From positions 55,765,728 through 55,829,727 of the forward strand of contig CM058236.1 in assembly GCA_030180135.1 (NCBI GenBank): a stretch of DNA of 64,000 bases. Direction: 5' to 3'. Of this stretch, positions 37,288 to 48,289 are shown in pieces. A program made the translations under genes and the position numbers. How positions within the stretch are numbered: the first letter of the stretch is position 1; each line of letters begins with the position of its first letter. The notes below the pieces were generated by a model. The model was not told the origin of the DNA. It was given only the letters and a program-made list of their open reading frames with translations, and did not search any database. This DNA comes from Orychophragmus violaceus. Taxonomy: Eukaryota > Streptophyta > Magnoliopsida > Brassicales > Brassicaceae.

Positions 37288-37539
37288 CCTTAACAGATAG
37301 GCCTTCTAATCTTGTATAAAATCAGGCTTTAGACTTTTGACTTGTAACATAACATAATATGAAATGTTTTGGTAACTCCACTTTTGGATTTTGGTGTATA
37401 TATAAATTGGTATGTTAATGTAATATGATTCCTAGTTATTTTTAAGTATTGGTTGTATGCAAATTGTATGCAGGTTTAATACTACAAATAAATGAGAGGA
37501 ACAATATAGAAATTGGCAAATGACTGAAATCGTGAAAAA

Positions 37540-37975
37540 AAATAGTCACACATTAGTCGCTCATTAGTCGGTTATTGGTCGCTGATCCGTCACAAATTCG
37601 TCGTAGGTATATAATATTAGTCTATAATTAGTCACATAGTTTTCAGATACAGTCGCATATTAGTCGTTAACAATTACGACTAATTTGCGTCTTCACAACA
37701 ATAGGAGTCGCATATTAGTCGCAAAAATGTTGCGACTAATATGCGACTGATTAGCGCTGACAAATATCACAGTCGCATATGAGATCACTGATCAGTCGCA
37801 AACTTTTTGCAACTGATATGCGACCAATAAACGATGCACGGGTAGTAGTCGTAAATTAGTCATAACTTTACGACTAATTAACGACTGATTTAATTTGCAA
37901 CGCAAGATTAGCGTCCGCGCTTATTAGTCGCATATCAGTCGCGGATTTGATATTAGCGACTGACTTGCGACAACA
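37540..37975. repeat. CACTA-2 right subterminal repeats
   Basis: A dense array of ATTAGTCGC and GCGACTAAT in both orientations, some joined as palindromic pairs (for example around 37712-37752). It mirrors the left array at 29680-30025. 37288-37539 between the gene and this array is AT-rich 3' UTR and spacer. Confidence 0.8.
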
Positions 37976-38009
37976 TGTCCAGTCTGTATTTAACTGTTTT
38001 CTTGTCGTG

Positions 38010-39160
38010 GCTTGATGGTTCTGAGTCGTGTTTAAATATTCGAGTTAAGATCATAAGGAAGTGGTTCACCAATGACGAAGTGAATGGTCTTCAGATTCAT
38101 GCAATTGTAACTGATCAATTTGTAAGTTTATTATTGCTAAAATCTACATAGTACTTTGCTGTTTTCATCAATATACTAGACACGTTGTTAATTAGTACTT
38201 TTTTGGAAAAAATATATTGTTAAAGGGTTACAAAATCGAAGTTATCATACCATAGATGTTTCTAAACAAGTTCAAGGACAGGTTTGAAGAGGGTACTTGG
38301 ACGAGTATTAATAATTTCGAAGTGATCCATATCGATGAAACTTCAGAAAAACTTATGCTGAAAAGAAGATTTTCCTTGAGGAAGACAGCCAAGGTGACAA
38401 ATACGCCAATGGATCTGATGATATGTTCTGTGAATTTGTGATCTTCAAAACATATTGCAAGGCAGTGTTCAACATCTCTACACCATTAGTATGATTTTTT
38501 AATTCTCAAAACATTTAAATAAGTAGTTTTATAAAATCTATTATAAGAATCATGAGATGTATTCAATTTTTATGTTATTTAGATGTAATAGGTGCAATAA
38601 TGTGCGTTGGAACTCTCATCTCAAGCCAAGATTACAAAATCCATTTTCGGATAAAAGAAAGAGAGTAAGCATTTAGTTGACAAATGTTTCAAATTTTTTA
38701 TTTCGTTATTTTTATTTATGCATGAATTATATCTAATTTTGTTCAATTATATGAAGCAATACATTCATAAAGTGTGTTGCAAAGGGCAGGGTCACCATGA
38801 AATTCAATGATCTTTGGAACTCAAGTGGAAATAAAAAAAAACAGTTGTGTGTCTGAGGTTTTGGCTGGTTAATAATTCTACAAGTAAGAAATATTCATCA
38901 TAATATATTTTATTTTGTTGTCATTCGAGTTTTAGTAAAATAGTTATAAAAATAATAAACAATAATTCCAAACAATTTCTATATATTTAGGACTACCAAT
39001 ACTTGAAGACTCTGGTGAAATCTCTGATGTCATCTTCGATCTAGAAATTGAAGAAACCACTTCCATCAAAGAGAGGTAAATGAATTATATTTAGCTATCC
39101 AATAAACTATCGTTTCAACAAAGCAAATAATAATAACTCTTTTTCGCAGGATTTGAACTT
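38010..39160 (+). pseudogene. Second RPA-like gene, remainder after CACTA-2
   Basis: From 38013 the exon reads GSESCLNIRVKIIRKWF, an OB-fold start like the first RPA-like gene, and ends at a GTAAGT donor near 38122. The next exon (about 38225-38440) has a TAG near 38253, then MFLNKFKDRFEEGTWTSINN, equivalent to LLNKFEGILYFGEWKVIQN in the first gene. Further weak blocks lie at 38580-38665, 38770-38880 and 38990-39075, the last reading LPILEDSGEISDVIFDLEIE. No zinc-ribbon is recognisable, so this copy is shorter or more decayed. 39161-39721 is AT-rich with no gene. Confidence 0.65.
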
Positions 39161-39721
39161 GGTGAATGCATGAAAATCTGGTGAAGACGACTCAAGTATT
39201 ATGTATTCCTACCCTATCATGTTTTCGATCTAATGAACTTATTTCTATTTGCATGTAATATTTTACAGGATTTTTGTTGATAACATTTTCGGTTATTATA
39301 TAATATACTATATTATTCAAATTTATATATTTTAAAAAAAATAAATTTACAAAAACATACAATTGATTTTTTGAGTTTTTAAATCAATTATTTCACTATT
39401 TCAAAATAATTGAAAACAAAGATCATTAATGTTTGAGAAGAGTTGTAAAGGGATTAGATTGTGATTTGATGTTTTCCGCTTTGTAAGAAACATGTAAGAA
39501 GATTTATTAACTACACTACTAATTTGTCTCGAAAATATAATTTTTGTACAATTGTATTAATGTCTATTTAATGTTCTAAAGATTATTTCTTGAATGTAGT
39601 TATAATAATGATTGATATATAAAAGGGGTATCCTACTTGTGTCGTTTTCTTTTGGTTTCCACAAATTTTCATATATTAAAAAGTTCATATATAAAACAAA
39701 CCCAAACACGTAATAACGACA

Positions 39722-40155
39722 TCTATACTATTAACGTCAGTAGAAAAACTTATATTAACTAGCCACCACACGTGAACAATATGGAGACAAAATAAAAACA
39801 AAATATATAATCATTTTAGAATTGCATAATTCTTTAACTCTATGAATCCTATGTTTTAAGAATGTGTGTTGCATTGGTACTATATGTTTTAAGAATGTTG
39901 TGTTATCATTAGTTTTGAATCTTTAAAAACCCCATAATAATTAGCTACCACACTTAGAATGATATGAAAACAAAAACATAATGTCTCTGGATTATGTTCT
40001 CTTGGTATTTAGCACCATGTTAATGACTTTATTATTAACAAAATATAATTTAATTTTTTGTAATACCTCATTTATAAAATATCAATTTCTAATGAATTTT
40101 AAAATATATAAAGGAAACATAAATCTGCGCTCTTGTAGCGCAGATCAAAATCTAG
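39722..40155 (+). mobile_element. Probable non-autonomous Helitron (434 bp)
   Basis: It starts TCTATACTATTAACG after A (39721) and ends CTAG at 40152-40155 before T (40156), as expected for insertion between A and T. Near the 3' end an 8-bp perfect hairpin, ATCTGCGC (40123-40130) with GCGCAGAT (40138-40145), lies 6 bp before CTAG. It has no gene. Two internal segments with TAGC(C/T)ACCACAC resemble each other. Alternatively the 3' hairpin and CTAG belong to Helitron B and the 5' start is coincidental. Confidence 0.65.
40123..40155 (+). other. Helitron 3' terminal hairpin and CTAG
   Basis: Perfect 8-bp stem with a 7-base loop (TCTTGTA), then TCAAAAT and CTAG, followed by T. This is a stronger Helitron 3' terminus than the one at 8021. 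Confidence 0.85.
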
Positions 40156-40177
40156 TTGAATATTTAATACGAATTTA

Positions 40178-41903
40178 TTGCATCAGGTATATCTTCTTTT
40201 TTAATAACAAAGTTATATGTTTTGAAAATTCATTGCATTTTTGTATCTTTTGTTTTTAGTGTATTAAAAAAACCATTTTATATTCAAAGACAAAAAAGTA
40301 TCTTTATAGATGTTAAGTGAATCCCACGTTATACCTTCTATTATATTTTTTTTTTCAAATCCATGAATGAATACTGTCCACGGATGAACATCAAAACAAC
40401 TATTTCCCCCCAATTCTCTTTATTTCTTTATCTTTTTTTACCCTCATTTTTTGACGGTGGATAGGATGGCGGAGGTGAGGTTTTCGGCCATATAGACCGT
40501 CGGAATTGAGATATAATCGGTCAAAGTATCGGAATTCAAAAACAATCGGACATAATACAGAAGTTTTGAGTGGATAGTCTAGACTAGGTGTCCACAATAT
40601 CGGCTATTCGTGGACACTCACGATCATATCACGTGCTAGACACTTCCCACAGATAGGAGGTGACGAAGCGAAATGTTGATTGTGGATGGATAGTAGGCCC
40701 CACGTACTTTGTGTCCACGGATTCACAATCATGTGAACTCTTGACCACCTTCTGTTTATCAAAACCGTCTAGCATGTGATATAATCGTGGTAGTGTCAAT
40801 GAATAGTCGATTATGTCCACCTGAGCTTTTAAAACTATGTTTACTAGGTACGTTTTCACGATCATGTGAACTCTTGGCCACCTTTTATCCATAGAAAGCG
40901 TCTAGCATTTGACAAGATTGTGGTAGTGACCACAAATAGTCGATACTATACACCATATCTCTTAAAACTATGTTTACTAGGTACGTTATCCGCCAATAGT
41001 TGTCTATGTGAACATTTAGTCTCTTATTCATGAGTTATGTAAACGAATTCTTGATAATGTGGACCCTTAGCCACCTGCTATCCATCGAAAGCATTTAACA
41101 TGTGATGTTTATTGTGTGGTTAGGAATCATAATAAAAAAAACTGTTTTTAGCGGATAACGTACCTAGTAAACATAGTTTTAAGAGCTATGGTGAACATTA
41201 TCGACTATTCGTGGACACTACCACGGTCTTTTCACATGCTAGACGCTTCCGATGGATAGAAGGTAGCCAAGAGTTCACATGCATCGTGGAAAAGTATCTA
41301 GTAAACACAGTTTTAAAAGCTCCGGTGGACAGTATCGACTATTCGTGGACCCTACCACGATTATATCACATGCTAGACGTTTCTGATGGACAGAAAGTGG
41401 TCAAGAGTTCACATGATCGTGAATTAGTGGACACAAAGTACGTTTGGGCCCACTATGCATCCAAAAGAAACATTTCGCTTGGCCACTTCCTATCAATGAG
41501 AAGCGTCTTGTATGTGATATGATTGTGGTAGTGTCCATGAATAGCCGATATTGTGGACACCTTATCTAAACTATCGACTCGAAACTTCCGTATTAAGTCC
41601 GATTTTATTTTTATTTTAAAATTCCAGTACATCGACCGATTATATCTCCATTCCATTGGTCTATATGGCCGGAAACCCCACATTCGCCATCCTATCCACC
41701 ATCAAAAAAACGAGAGATAAAAAGAAAGATAAAATAAGAAAGAGAATGTGGGGAAAAGAAAGAAAAAATAAATAAATAAAAGAAATGGATAAAGGCATTT
41801 TCGTTTGTACATATCATTTGTTCTAAAAAAAGATACAAAAATGCAATGAGTTTTCGATAGATACAAAACTACAATGAAAAGATAAAAAATACAACATGTG
41901 CAA
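40178..41903. mobile_element. Foldback element 1 (long inverted repeats, about 1.7 kb)
   Basis: The two halves are inverted copies over several hundred bases: GGTGGATAGGATGGCG near 40456 pairs with CGCCATCCTATCCACC-like sequence near 41685, and GACACCTA/TAGGTGTCC blocks flank both arms. Inside are inverted and direct subrepeats with TCGACTATTCGTGGACACTA and ATCACATGCTAGACGCTTCC. The outer ends share TTGCATTTTTGTATCTTTT-type sequence in inverted orientation. There is no gene. The ends are approximate and no clear target duplication was found. It resembles the element at 44651-45953. The class (Mutator-like or other foldback) is not settled. Confidence 0.75.
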
Positions 41904-42905
41904 CACACACGAGCTTATTTAATATACTAACTATGTATTTTAAGACAATTATGCCCCTATGACTACAAAGAGAAAAACAGGCAACAAAAATAGGAGATGA
42001 AGTACAACGAATTTATCTCGAAAATAACTCATGATCTATGTGAATTGCCTCGGCAAAAACGGAAGTCAAAATTCTTATACAGAACCTAGCTCAGGTAACA
42101 AGTGGATTTTAGAGAAATTTTTGAATTTATTACCTCACATTTCGTGATGAAGGAGGGAGAAGGGACACACTGAGTTAAGGGAGCATGTCGGAAAAACGAG
42201 GATATCTTCTTCGTCGTCGATTATCTCATCTTTAGTCTCCGGGGAGTTACTTGAAATATTAAACCATGGGCGAAAGCTAAAGATCCGAAATTGTAAAGAA
42301 ACTCGTTCGGGAAACCAAGTCGAGTTAGGGCTAACTCGGAAAAAGGGTTTTCTCCATGATATAAGTTTGACGGAGAGACAAGGAGGAGGGATTCGATAAT
42401 AGTGAAAAAGGCGGTAGAAAGAAAGAATAAGAAAAATTATCATCGAGATTGTGCGGTTGTTTTGTAATGGTTGAAAAAGAGGTGTGATGTTAGAGTTGGT
42501 TTTGTTATGTGACCACTAAAAAAGTTGTTTTTAACATTTTACTTTATGTTTTAGAATAACATATATTTTAGTAACGAGTTATATTATTTTTATCGCTTTA
42601 AACAAATGTATAACACATATAACACACAAACTATGAAAAACTTACTCCCACAACTATAAACATACTAATATGGAAGTTAACATTCAATAATTTAGTTACA
42701 GTGATAAGTAGAAACTTAGATATACGTTTATATGCATATATGATACAACAAACATGTTTCAATATATATTTTTGTTAAATATAAAGTTAGTGATACATTT
42801 AAGTGTTTATCTAATACTATAAATATTTAACATACTACAAGAATTTACAGTGTGCTATTTTAATATATAGATAACATACTGATCCGTTTATGAACGATTG
42901 GTTAT
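41904..42905. other. Unassigned sequence between foldback 1 and solo LTR 2
   Basis: Mostly AT-rich. A more GC-balanced patch (about 42110-42470) holds a 102-codon minus-strand frame (42135-42443) with no motif I recognise. The minus strand there looks somewhat like a leader and first exon, with a GTGAGGTAAT donor-like site, so a captured gene fragment is possible but unproven. Confidence 0.35.
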
Positions 42906-44060
42906 TGATATATCATGGTTTTTATAAGTTTTTAACCATGATATTTGTCTTGTATATAGAGTGTTTTGAGTGTTTTTGGAGTGTTTTTGGAGTCTTAGAG
43001 TCTTTACAGGTTTTTGTATGTTTGGAGTTTAATTGGAGATTTTGTGAGCATTTGGAGCATTGTAACCGAGAAGAGCAATTTGGTGCCGATTTACACTCTT
43101 GGTGTCTATCGATAACAACATTGGTGTCGGTCGACACAAGTCATGCCCAAGTGATTTCACACGATTTTAAAGAGCTTTGGGGAAATTGCACTTTTAACCC
43201 AGAAGTTTCTTTATTTACAAGAAATCTTCATTCATATTTTATCATTATATATTACGTTTTTGAGCCATTATTAGGCTTATACTTTATTTTTATTCCAAAG
43301 AGATTTGTAATAGAGTTTTTGGGGCTAATCTTCACAATTTTGAACCCATTTTTTCTCTATTGATTTCTTTTATGCATTTTATTCTTATAATGATTTATGT
43401 TTCATATATTATATATGAGTAGTTTGCTAGTTAGGTTTAGAGTTTTTCATTAGAGATTTCATAAATTGTTAGGTTGATTGGTAAGTCAAGGATTCATCTT
43501 CTAATTCTTTACCTTAGGTTGTTTTTATTGCTTGATCTGAATTGGCCACTTATATTATCGTTCATATGTTTATTCTCGCAACAATAGTTGGTTTATTAGC
43601 TAGAAAGAAATAGGACGAGCAAAATGCCTATTCTCAAAGGAAGTTGGTTTAGAGAATTTGTGTACATATCAAACCTATAATAATTGCATGTCTAGACTTT
43701 AGGATTCACAAAGAAATTTGGCTTCATAGATTGTTAGACATAGATAATTTCTGCAGCGAAATCTGGTTGATGTTACATTGTGTTTTGAATTGTAGAGCAT
43801 CACTTTGAATAATGACTGACTGGCTAATATGACGATCCTGATTTCCTAAGAATTCTCTGAATCTAGCGTTTTTCTCTTCTGATTTTACATCTAGTTTACT
43901 GCTTTGATTACTTGCTTTCATTACATTCATCTCGTCTAGTTTGACTCAAACCGATAATTTATTACGCATTCTTGAGACCCTTTGTTCGATACTCTTTATA
44001 CTACTACTGATTTGTTGTGTACTTATAATTAGATCTTATAGATTAAACTTAATTCTATTA
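42906..44060. mobile_element. Solo LTR 2 (1155 bp)
   Basis: It starts TGATA and ends TATTA, a decayed TATCA with one C-to-T change. The 5-bp duplication GTTAT lies at 42901-42905 and 44061-44065. The first 45 bp match solo LTR 1 closely, including the hairpin arms, and similarity continues in patches. There is no coding region. The non-AT-only duplication makes this call stronger than that for solo LTR 1. Confidence 0.85.
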
Positions 44061-44650
44061 GTTATACGAAAAATCATCTAAGGTCCATGGATTTTTCAAT
44101 TTATCTATCGGGTTGTTGTTAGCAATTATTTGTTAAAACTAACCACGTTGGATTCATGTTCGAGTTGACTCAGGCTGATATTGTTTACACATCTCGGTCG
44201 TGGGGAAGACTTTGGTGAAGTAGCTTGAATTTTCTACTAGATCTTCCTTGAAAGCTTTTGTACCTTCGGTTACCATCATCTTTCCTCATGTGCTAAAGCC
44301 GCCGCCAATGGTTTTAAACTTTTACATGGCCATCGAGTTGTTCGATAGTTCGGCAAAATCACAATTGTGGTTATAATTATTGGTATTGTGGTTATTAGTG
44401 ATGTTATTTAAACATTTATCTTATACTATAAATATTTAACATGTGTAACAATAAGTTATGCCGTGGTATTAAATATATAGACACAAAATAATAAATATAA
44501 TGTTGGATTCTCAAGATACTAAATAAAGAGTAAAAATGTATTATTTGATTTTCTCCAATTTTTGGTTATCTACCAAATTGATTTAAAAAACTAATTTTTC
44601 TTTCTCTCTTTTTGTTCCTGTCGGTAAACCATTTCTATTCTTGAAATTTA
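44061..44650. other. Unassigned AT-rich spacer
   Basis: No gene or repeat recognised between solo LTR 2 and foldback 2, apart from the GTTAT duplication at its left edge. Confidence 0.5.
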
Positions 44651-45953
44651 TTGCACCCAATGTATATTTTTTCAAGAGTAATACCAAAGTTGTATCTTTT
44701 AAAAAATGATTGCATTTTTGTATTTTTAGTGTGTTAAAAAAAAAACCATTTTACTCTTATAGACAAAAATGAACTCTATGGATGGATACATGTCCCACTC
44801 TATGCTATTACTTTTAAACTTTTTTAAATTTAAAAAAAAAAATCTATGGATGAATAGTAGCCACATATGAAGAGTAAAAAAACAATTTTTCCCCTCATTC
44901 TCCTTCAGTCTTTATATTTCTTTTGATCCCTCATTTTTTTTAAGGTGGATCGAATGGAGGAGATGAGGTTTCCGGCCATATAGACCACTGAAATGGAGTT
45001 ATAATCGGTTGATGTACCGGAATTCAAAAACACAATCGTACTTAATACGGAAGTTTTGAGTGGACAATCTAGACTAGGTGTCCACAATATCGGCTATTCA
45101 GGGACACTACCCCGATCATATCAAATACTATACGCTTCCCACGGATACTACCACGATCATATCACATGTTAGAGTCTTCCTATGGATAGGAAGAGGCGAA
45201 GTGAAATGTTTTTTTTGGATGGATAGTGATCCCCCGGTACTTTGTGTCCACATATTCACAATCGTGTGAACTCTTGACCACCTTCTATTCATCAGAAGCG
45301 TCTAGCATGTGATATACTCGTGGTAGTGTCCACGAATAGTCGATACCTAGTAAACACAGTTTTAAAATCTCAGGTGGACAGTATCGACTATTCGTGGACA
45401 CTACCACGATTATATCACATGAGACGCTTATAATGGACAAATGTGGTTAAGAGTTCACATGATCGTGAATCTGTGGACACAAATTACGTTGGGTCCACTA
45501 TCCATCCAAAAGCAACAATTTCGGTTGGTCACTTCCTATCCATGGTAAGCGTCTTGCATGTGATATGATAGTGGTAGTGTCCATAAATAGCTAATATTTT
45601 GGATACCTAGTCTAGACTGTCCACTCGAAACTTCTGTATTAAGTCCGCATTTTTTTGTTTTTGAATTCTGGTAAATCAACCGATTATATCTTCATTCCAG
45701 CGGTCTATATGGCCGGAAACCTCAGCTCCGCCATCCTATCCACCGTCAATAAATGAGCGGTAAAAAGAAGGTTAAGTAAGAAAGAGAGTGAGGAGGAAAA
45801 GAAAGAAAAAAATGAATAAATAAAGGGAATGGATAGGGGTTGTTTCGTCTGCACATGTCATTTGTTCTGAAAAAGATACAAAAATGCAATGAGTTCTTAG
45901 AAGATACAAAAGTGCAATGAAAAGTTAAAAAAAATCTACAACTTGTGCAAGCA
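44651..45953. mobile_element. Foldback element 2 (about 1.3 kb)
   Basis: Related to foldback 1. The left arm (about 44690-45340) and right arm (about 45350-45940) are inverted copies with a centre near 45345. Matching blocks include GGCCATATAGACC near 44975 and GGTCTATATGGCC near 45701, and AGTCTAGACTAGG-type blocks at both sides. Outer ends carry GATTGCATTTTTGTAT and ATACAAAAATGCAATGAG in inverted orientation. There is no gene. The right end runs up to the LINE insertion site. Confidence 0.75.
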
Positions 45954-46387
45954 ACCCCTAACTCTTAATTTTGTAGTGTAAAAAGGTTTTGTTCGATCTC
46001 CGAAACTTTTTTCTCCCATACACAAGTTTCGAGGGTCAACGCCTAAGCCTTTTACCCAACAAATTTTAAGCATACCTCCCCCCCCCCCCCACAGAGTTTT
46101 TTCACCAAAGAGGAAAGAAGGGGAGGAAGTCGCCGGAAACCGATCGCCGGTGATGGCCCTTAACGAGGCAAATGCCATATCATACCGGACAACATCTTCT
46201 ACGCATCAAGGAACCCAGCGGCGACAAAGGCTTGAAGTTATAGAGCGGAGGAAGAGATCCTGAACCAGAAAGGTCTTATTGCAAAGAAGTAAGATGAAGG
46301 AAGCAAGGAGAACTGGATTTTGTGACTCAAGCTTGACAAAGGAACAATTGTGCAATATAAAGAAACCTAAGCAAAAAAGGAGAAACC

Positions 46388-47797
46388 ATGGCGAGAAGGC
46401 TCACATATGAGGAGAAAGGGAAGAGCTTAGCGGTGCTAACTGAACCCAAGAGAAGGGTGAGTATAATTGAACCAGATCTTGACACAACTAAACAAATCAA
46501 AGACAACATCCTCACCTTAATAGGAAGGATTACAAACCCGAAGGTTCAGAGGATAAGGAACTTAATACCATTTTTATCTAGGATGTGGAACTTAAGAGGA
46601 AGAGTAACTTCCTCTGGTCTATATAAGGACTGCTTTAAGTTCAGGTTTGAAAAGGAGGAAGACTTGAACCAAGTTCTGCTCAACAGATCATACCAATTTG
46701 AACATTGGATGGTAATCTTGGAGAAATGGGAGCCAATTATATCCTCAACCTTCCCGACCCCTCCACTTTTGGCAGAAGAAGATGTTAGACAGGATTGGAG
46801 GTGAGTTGGGAAGATTGGATGGAAGGTAAATAACAGAGACTTACACTAGAGTGAGAGTCTTGATTCCGATAATAAAAGAAACCATCGTAGAGTTTGTGAA
46901 TGGCAAAGAGATCTTAGTCAACTTGGATTATCAAAAGGCTGGAGAACTATTGTACTGTATGCTTGAGACTTACTCATGAGGCCAAAGACTGCACTGAAGC
47001 AGGGGAAGGTGATATAACTGCTACGGATAAACAAAGAGGACTACTTGACAAAGATAGGAAAGGATATGGGGATGGGAGAAACAGATCACATAGCCCTTAA
47101 GAACATATCAAGCAAGAACACTTATGGCTGGAAGTTCCAGGTATGAAGGAAGGGAGAAAGGAATGGTCAATGAGGAGAGAGACTGGCCTCAAAGATCTCA
47201 AGCTCAATGCAACAGGGATGACATGAGGAATCAAAGAATGGAAAGAAACAGAATACCTCAATGGGAGAGAAGCCGAGAATCATTAGTGCTTATAACGGAG
47301 GCAAGTTCCAGGAAGAGCACTGTCGAGCAATCAATCGGGCCTATGAAGCAGAACAAAGGAGAAACAGACAGAGAGGGACATATATTTTTGCTGGAAGAGA
47401 ACCTTCGAGGGAGGGCTACCCAAATAACAAAGAGGAACGTAGAGTGAAAGAGACAAGAGAGAGTAACATACGGTAATCCCATATGTCTGAATATCAAAGG
47501 ACATCAGAGCAAGACAGAAATGTGGAGAAATCTGTAATCCGAATTGCAGAAGACTGCAGAGAAGAGACAAGACTGAATTTGGTGGGCAAAGAGAACACTA
47601 CTAGTGAAATTGCAAACAGAAATTTGGGATGGCTTGACAGAAATCCAGTTAACCAGAGGATTGAACTAGGAGAGACAATCAATCTAATGAGATATAAAGA
47701 ACAAGAAGTTACATCCAAGGAAAGAGCCTTAGGCCTGGGGATTAACGTGTCGAGGACTGAACCGCAACAACAAATTCCCACCATATCCAGAGAATAG
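46388..47797 (+). pseudogene. LINE copy 1 ORF1 (DUF4283 gag-like)
   Basis: The open start MARRLTYEEKGKSLAVLTEP leads into a DUF4283-like nucleic-acid-binding domain (46388-46800) with LRGRVTSSGLYKDCFKFRF and EHWMVILEKWEP, typical of plant L1 ORF1. A TGA at 46802 is followed by frame changes. The remainder is a basic/acidic tail rich in Arg, Glu and Gln. The expected zinc knuckle is not recognised. Confidence 0.75.
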
Positions 47798-48289
47798 GTC
47801 ATTAACGAATTAAGTAGAGTCACGTATGAGTATGCTAACCACCATGATCTCAAAGAAAGAAAAAAACTAGAATGAACAGGATTTTGGAATCGGAAGAGAA
47901 CAATCTAATGGAATAAACTGCAGATGCGATAATGGAAAGTGAGAGGAAAAGAGCAGAACAAGCTGCGACCATCCAAGGCAATTTGAGGTATAAAGTTGTA
48001 GAGGAAGCACATCAAAGAGACAACATTCTTGTTCAGAATGAAATGAGGGAACCGTCTAATGGGAGGCTCAGCGAAGGAGAAAAACTCCGGTAATGAGAAG
48101 AAACGTCCAGAATAGTCCCATGAATCTGGTGGGGGAAGTGCTAGTAGAAGATTAATCTACCAAAATCAGACTGGGAGCAGACGAAAACAGACAAGAGCGG
48201 GTAATGGGATCAGAACAAACTCAAATGAACAACCAAAAGAGGTCAGTACAACAAACCAGGGAAGAGAGGTGGTGGAGAAAAGAGATAGA

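Larger units (their letters stand above)
29656..38009 (+). mobile_element. CACTA-2, En/Spm-type DNA transposon (8.35 kb)
   Basis: The left end CACTACAAGAAAACTG starts at 29656. The right end reads CAGTTTTCTTGTCGTG-like, stopping at 38009. The right end has one change in the terminal five bases (CACGA instead of CACTA, read from outside). The 3-bp duplication GCT is present at 29653-29655 and 38010-38012. The element carries a TNP2-type transposase (30140-33865) and an open TNPA-like gene (34524-37287), with subterminal arrays of TTAGTCGC-type motifs at both sides. It interrupts exon 1 of an RPA-like gene. The damaged transposase and mutated end argue against present autonomy. Confidence 0.93.
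8184..39264 (+). mobile_element. Helitron B with nested insertions (3' limit uncertain)
   Basis: The 5' end is called at 8184, where A (8183) is followed by TCTGTATTATTAAAAAAGAA, a start typical of Arabidopsis ATREP/Helitron families. An RPA-like gene (9165-11570) and a Rep-helicase gene (12372-27072, split by CACTA-1) follow in the same direction. A second RPA-like gene (29627-39160, split by CACTA-2) lies downstream and may belong to the same element, because Arabidopsis autonomous Helitrons are known to carry RPA-like genes. Removing the two CACTA elements and the solo LTR leaves roughly 13-14 kb, a plausible length. The 3' end is either lost or is the CTAG at 40155. The span given is the range of supported gene content, not mapped ends. 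8184-9092 is AT-rich and holds no gene. Confidence 0.5.

Noticed and set aside
37540..37975. CRISPR-like array of short repeats
   Set aside because: Units are short, occur in both orientations with irregular spacing and sit at a CACTA end in a plant genome. They are subterminal transposase-binding repeats.
41702..41908. Phe/Leu-rich minus-strand frame resembling a membrane protein
   Set aside because: Produced by A-rich sequence in the right arm of foldback 1, with no conserved feature.
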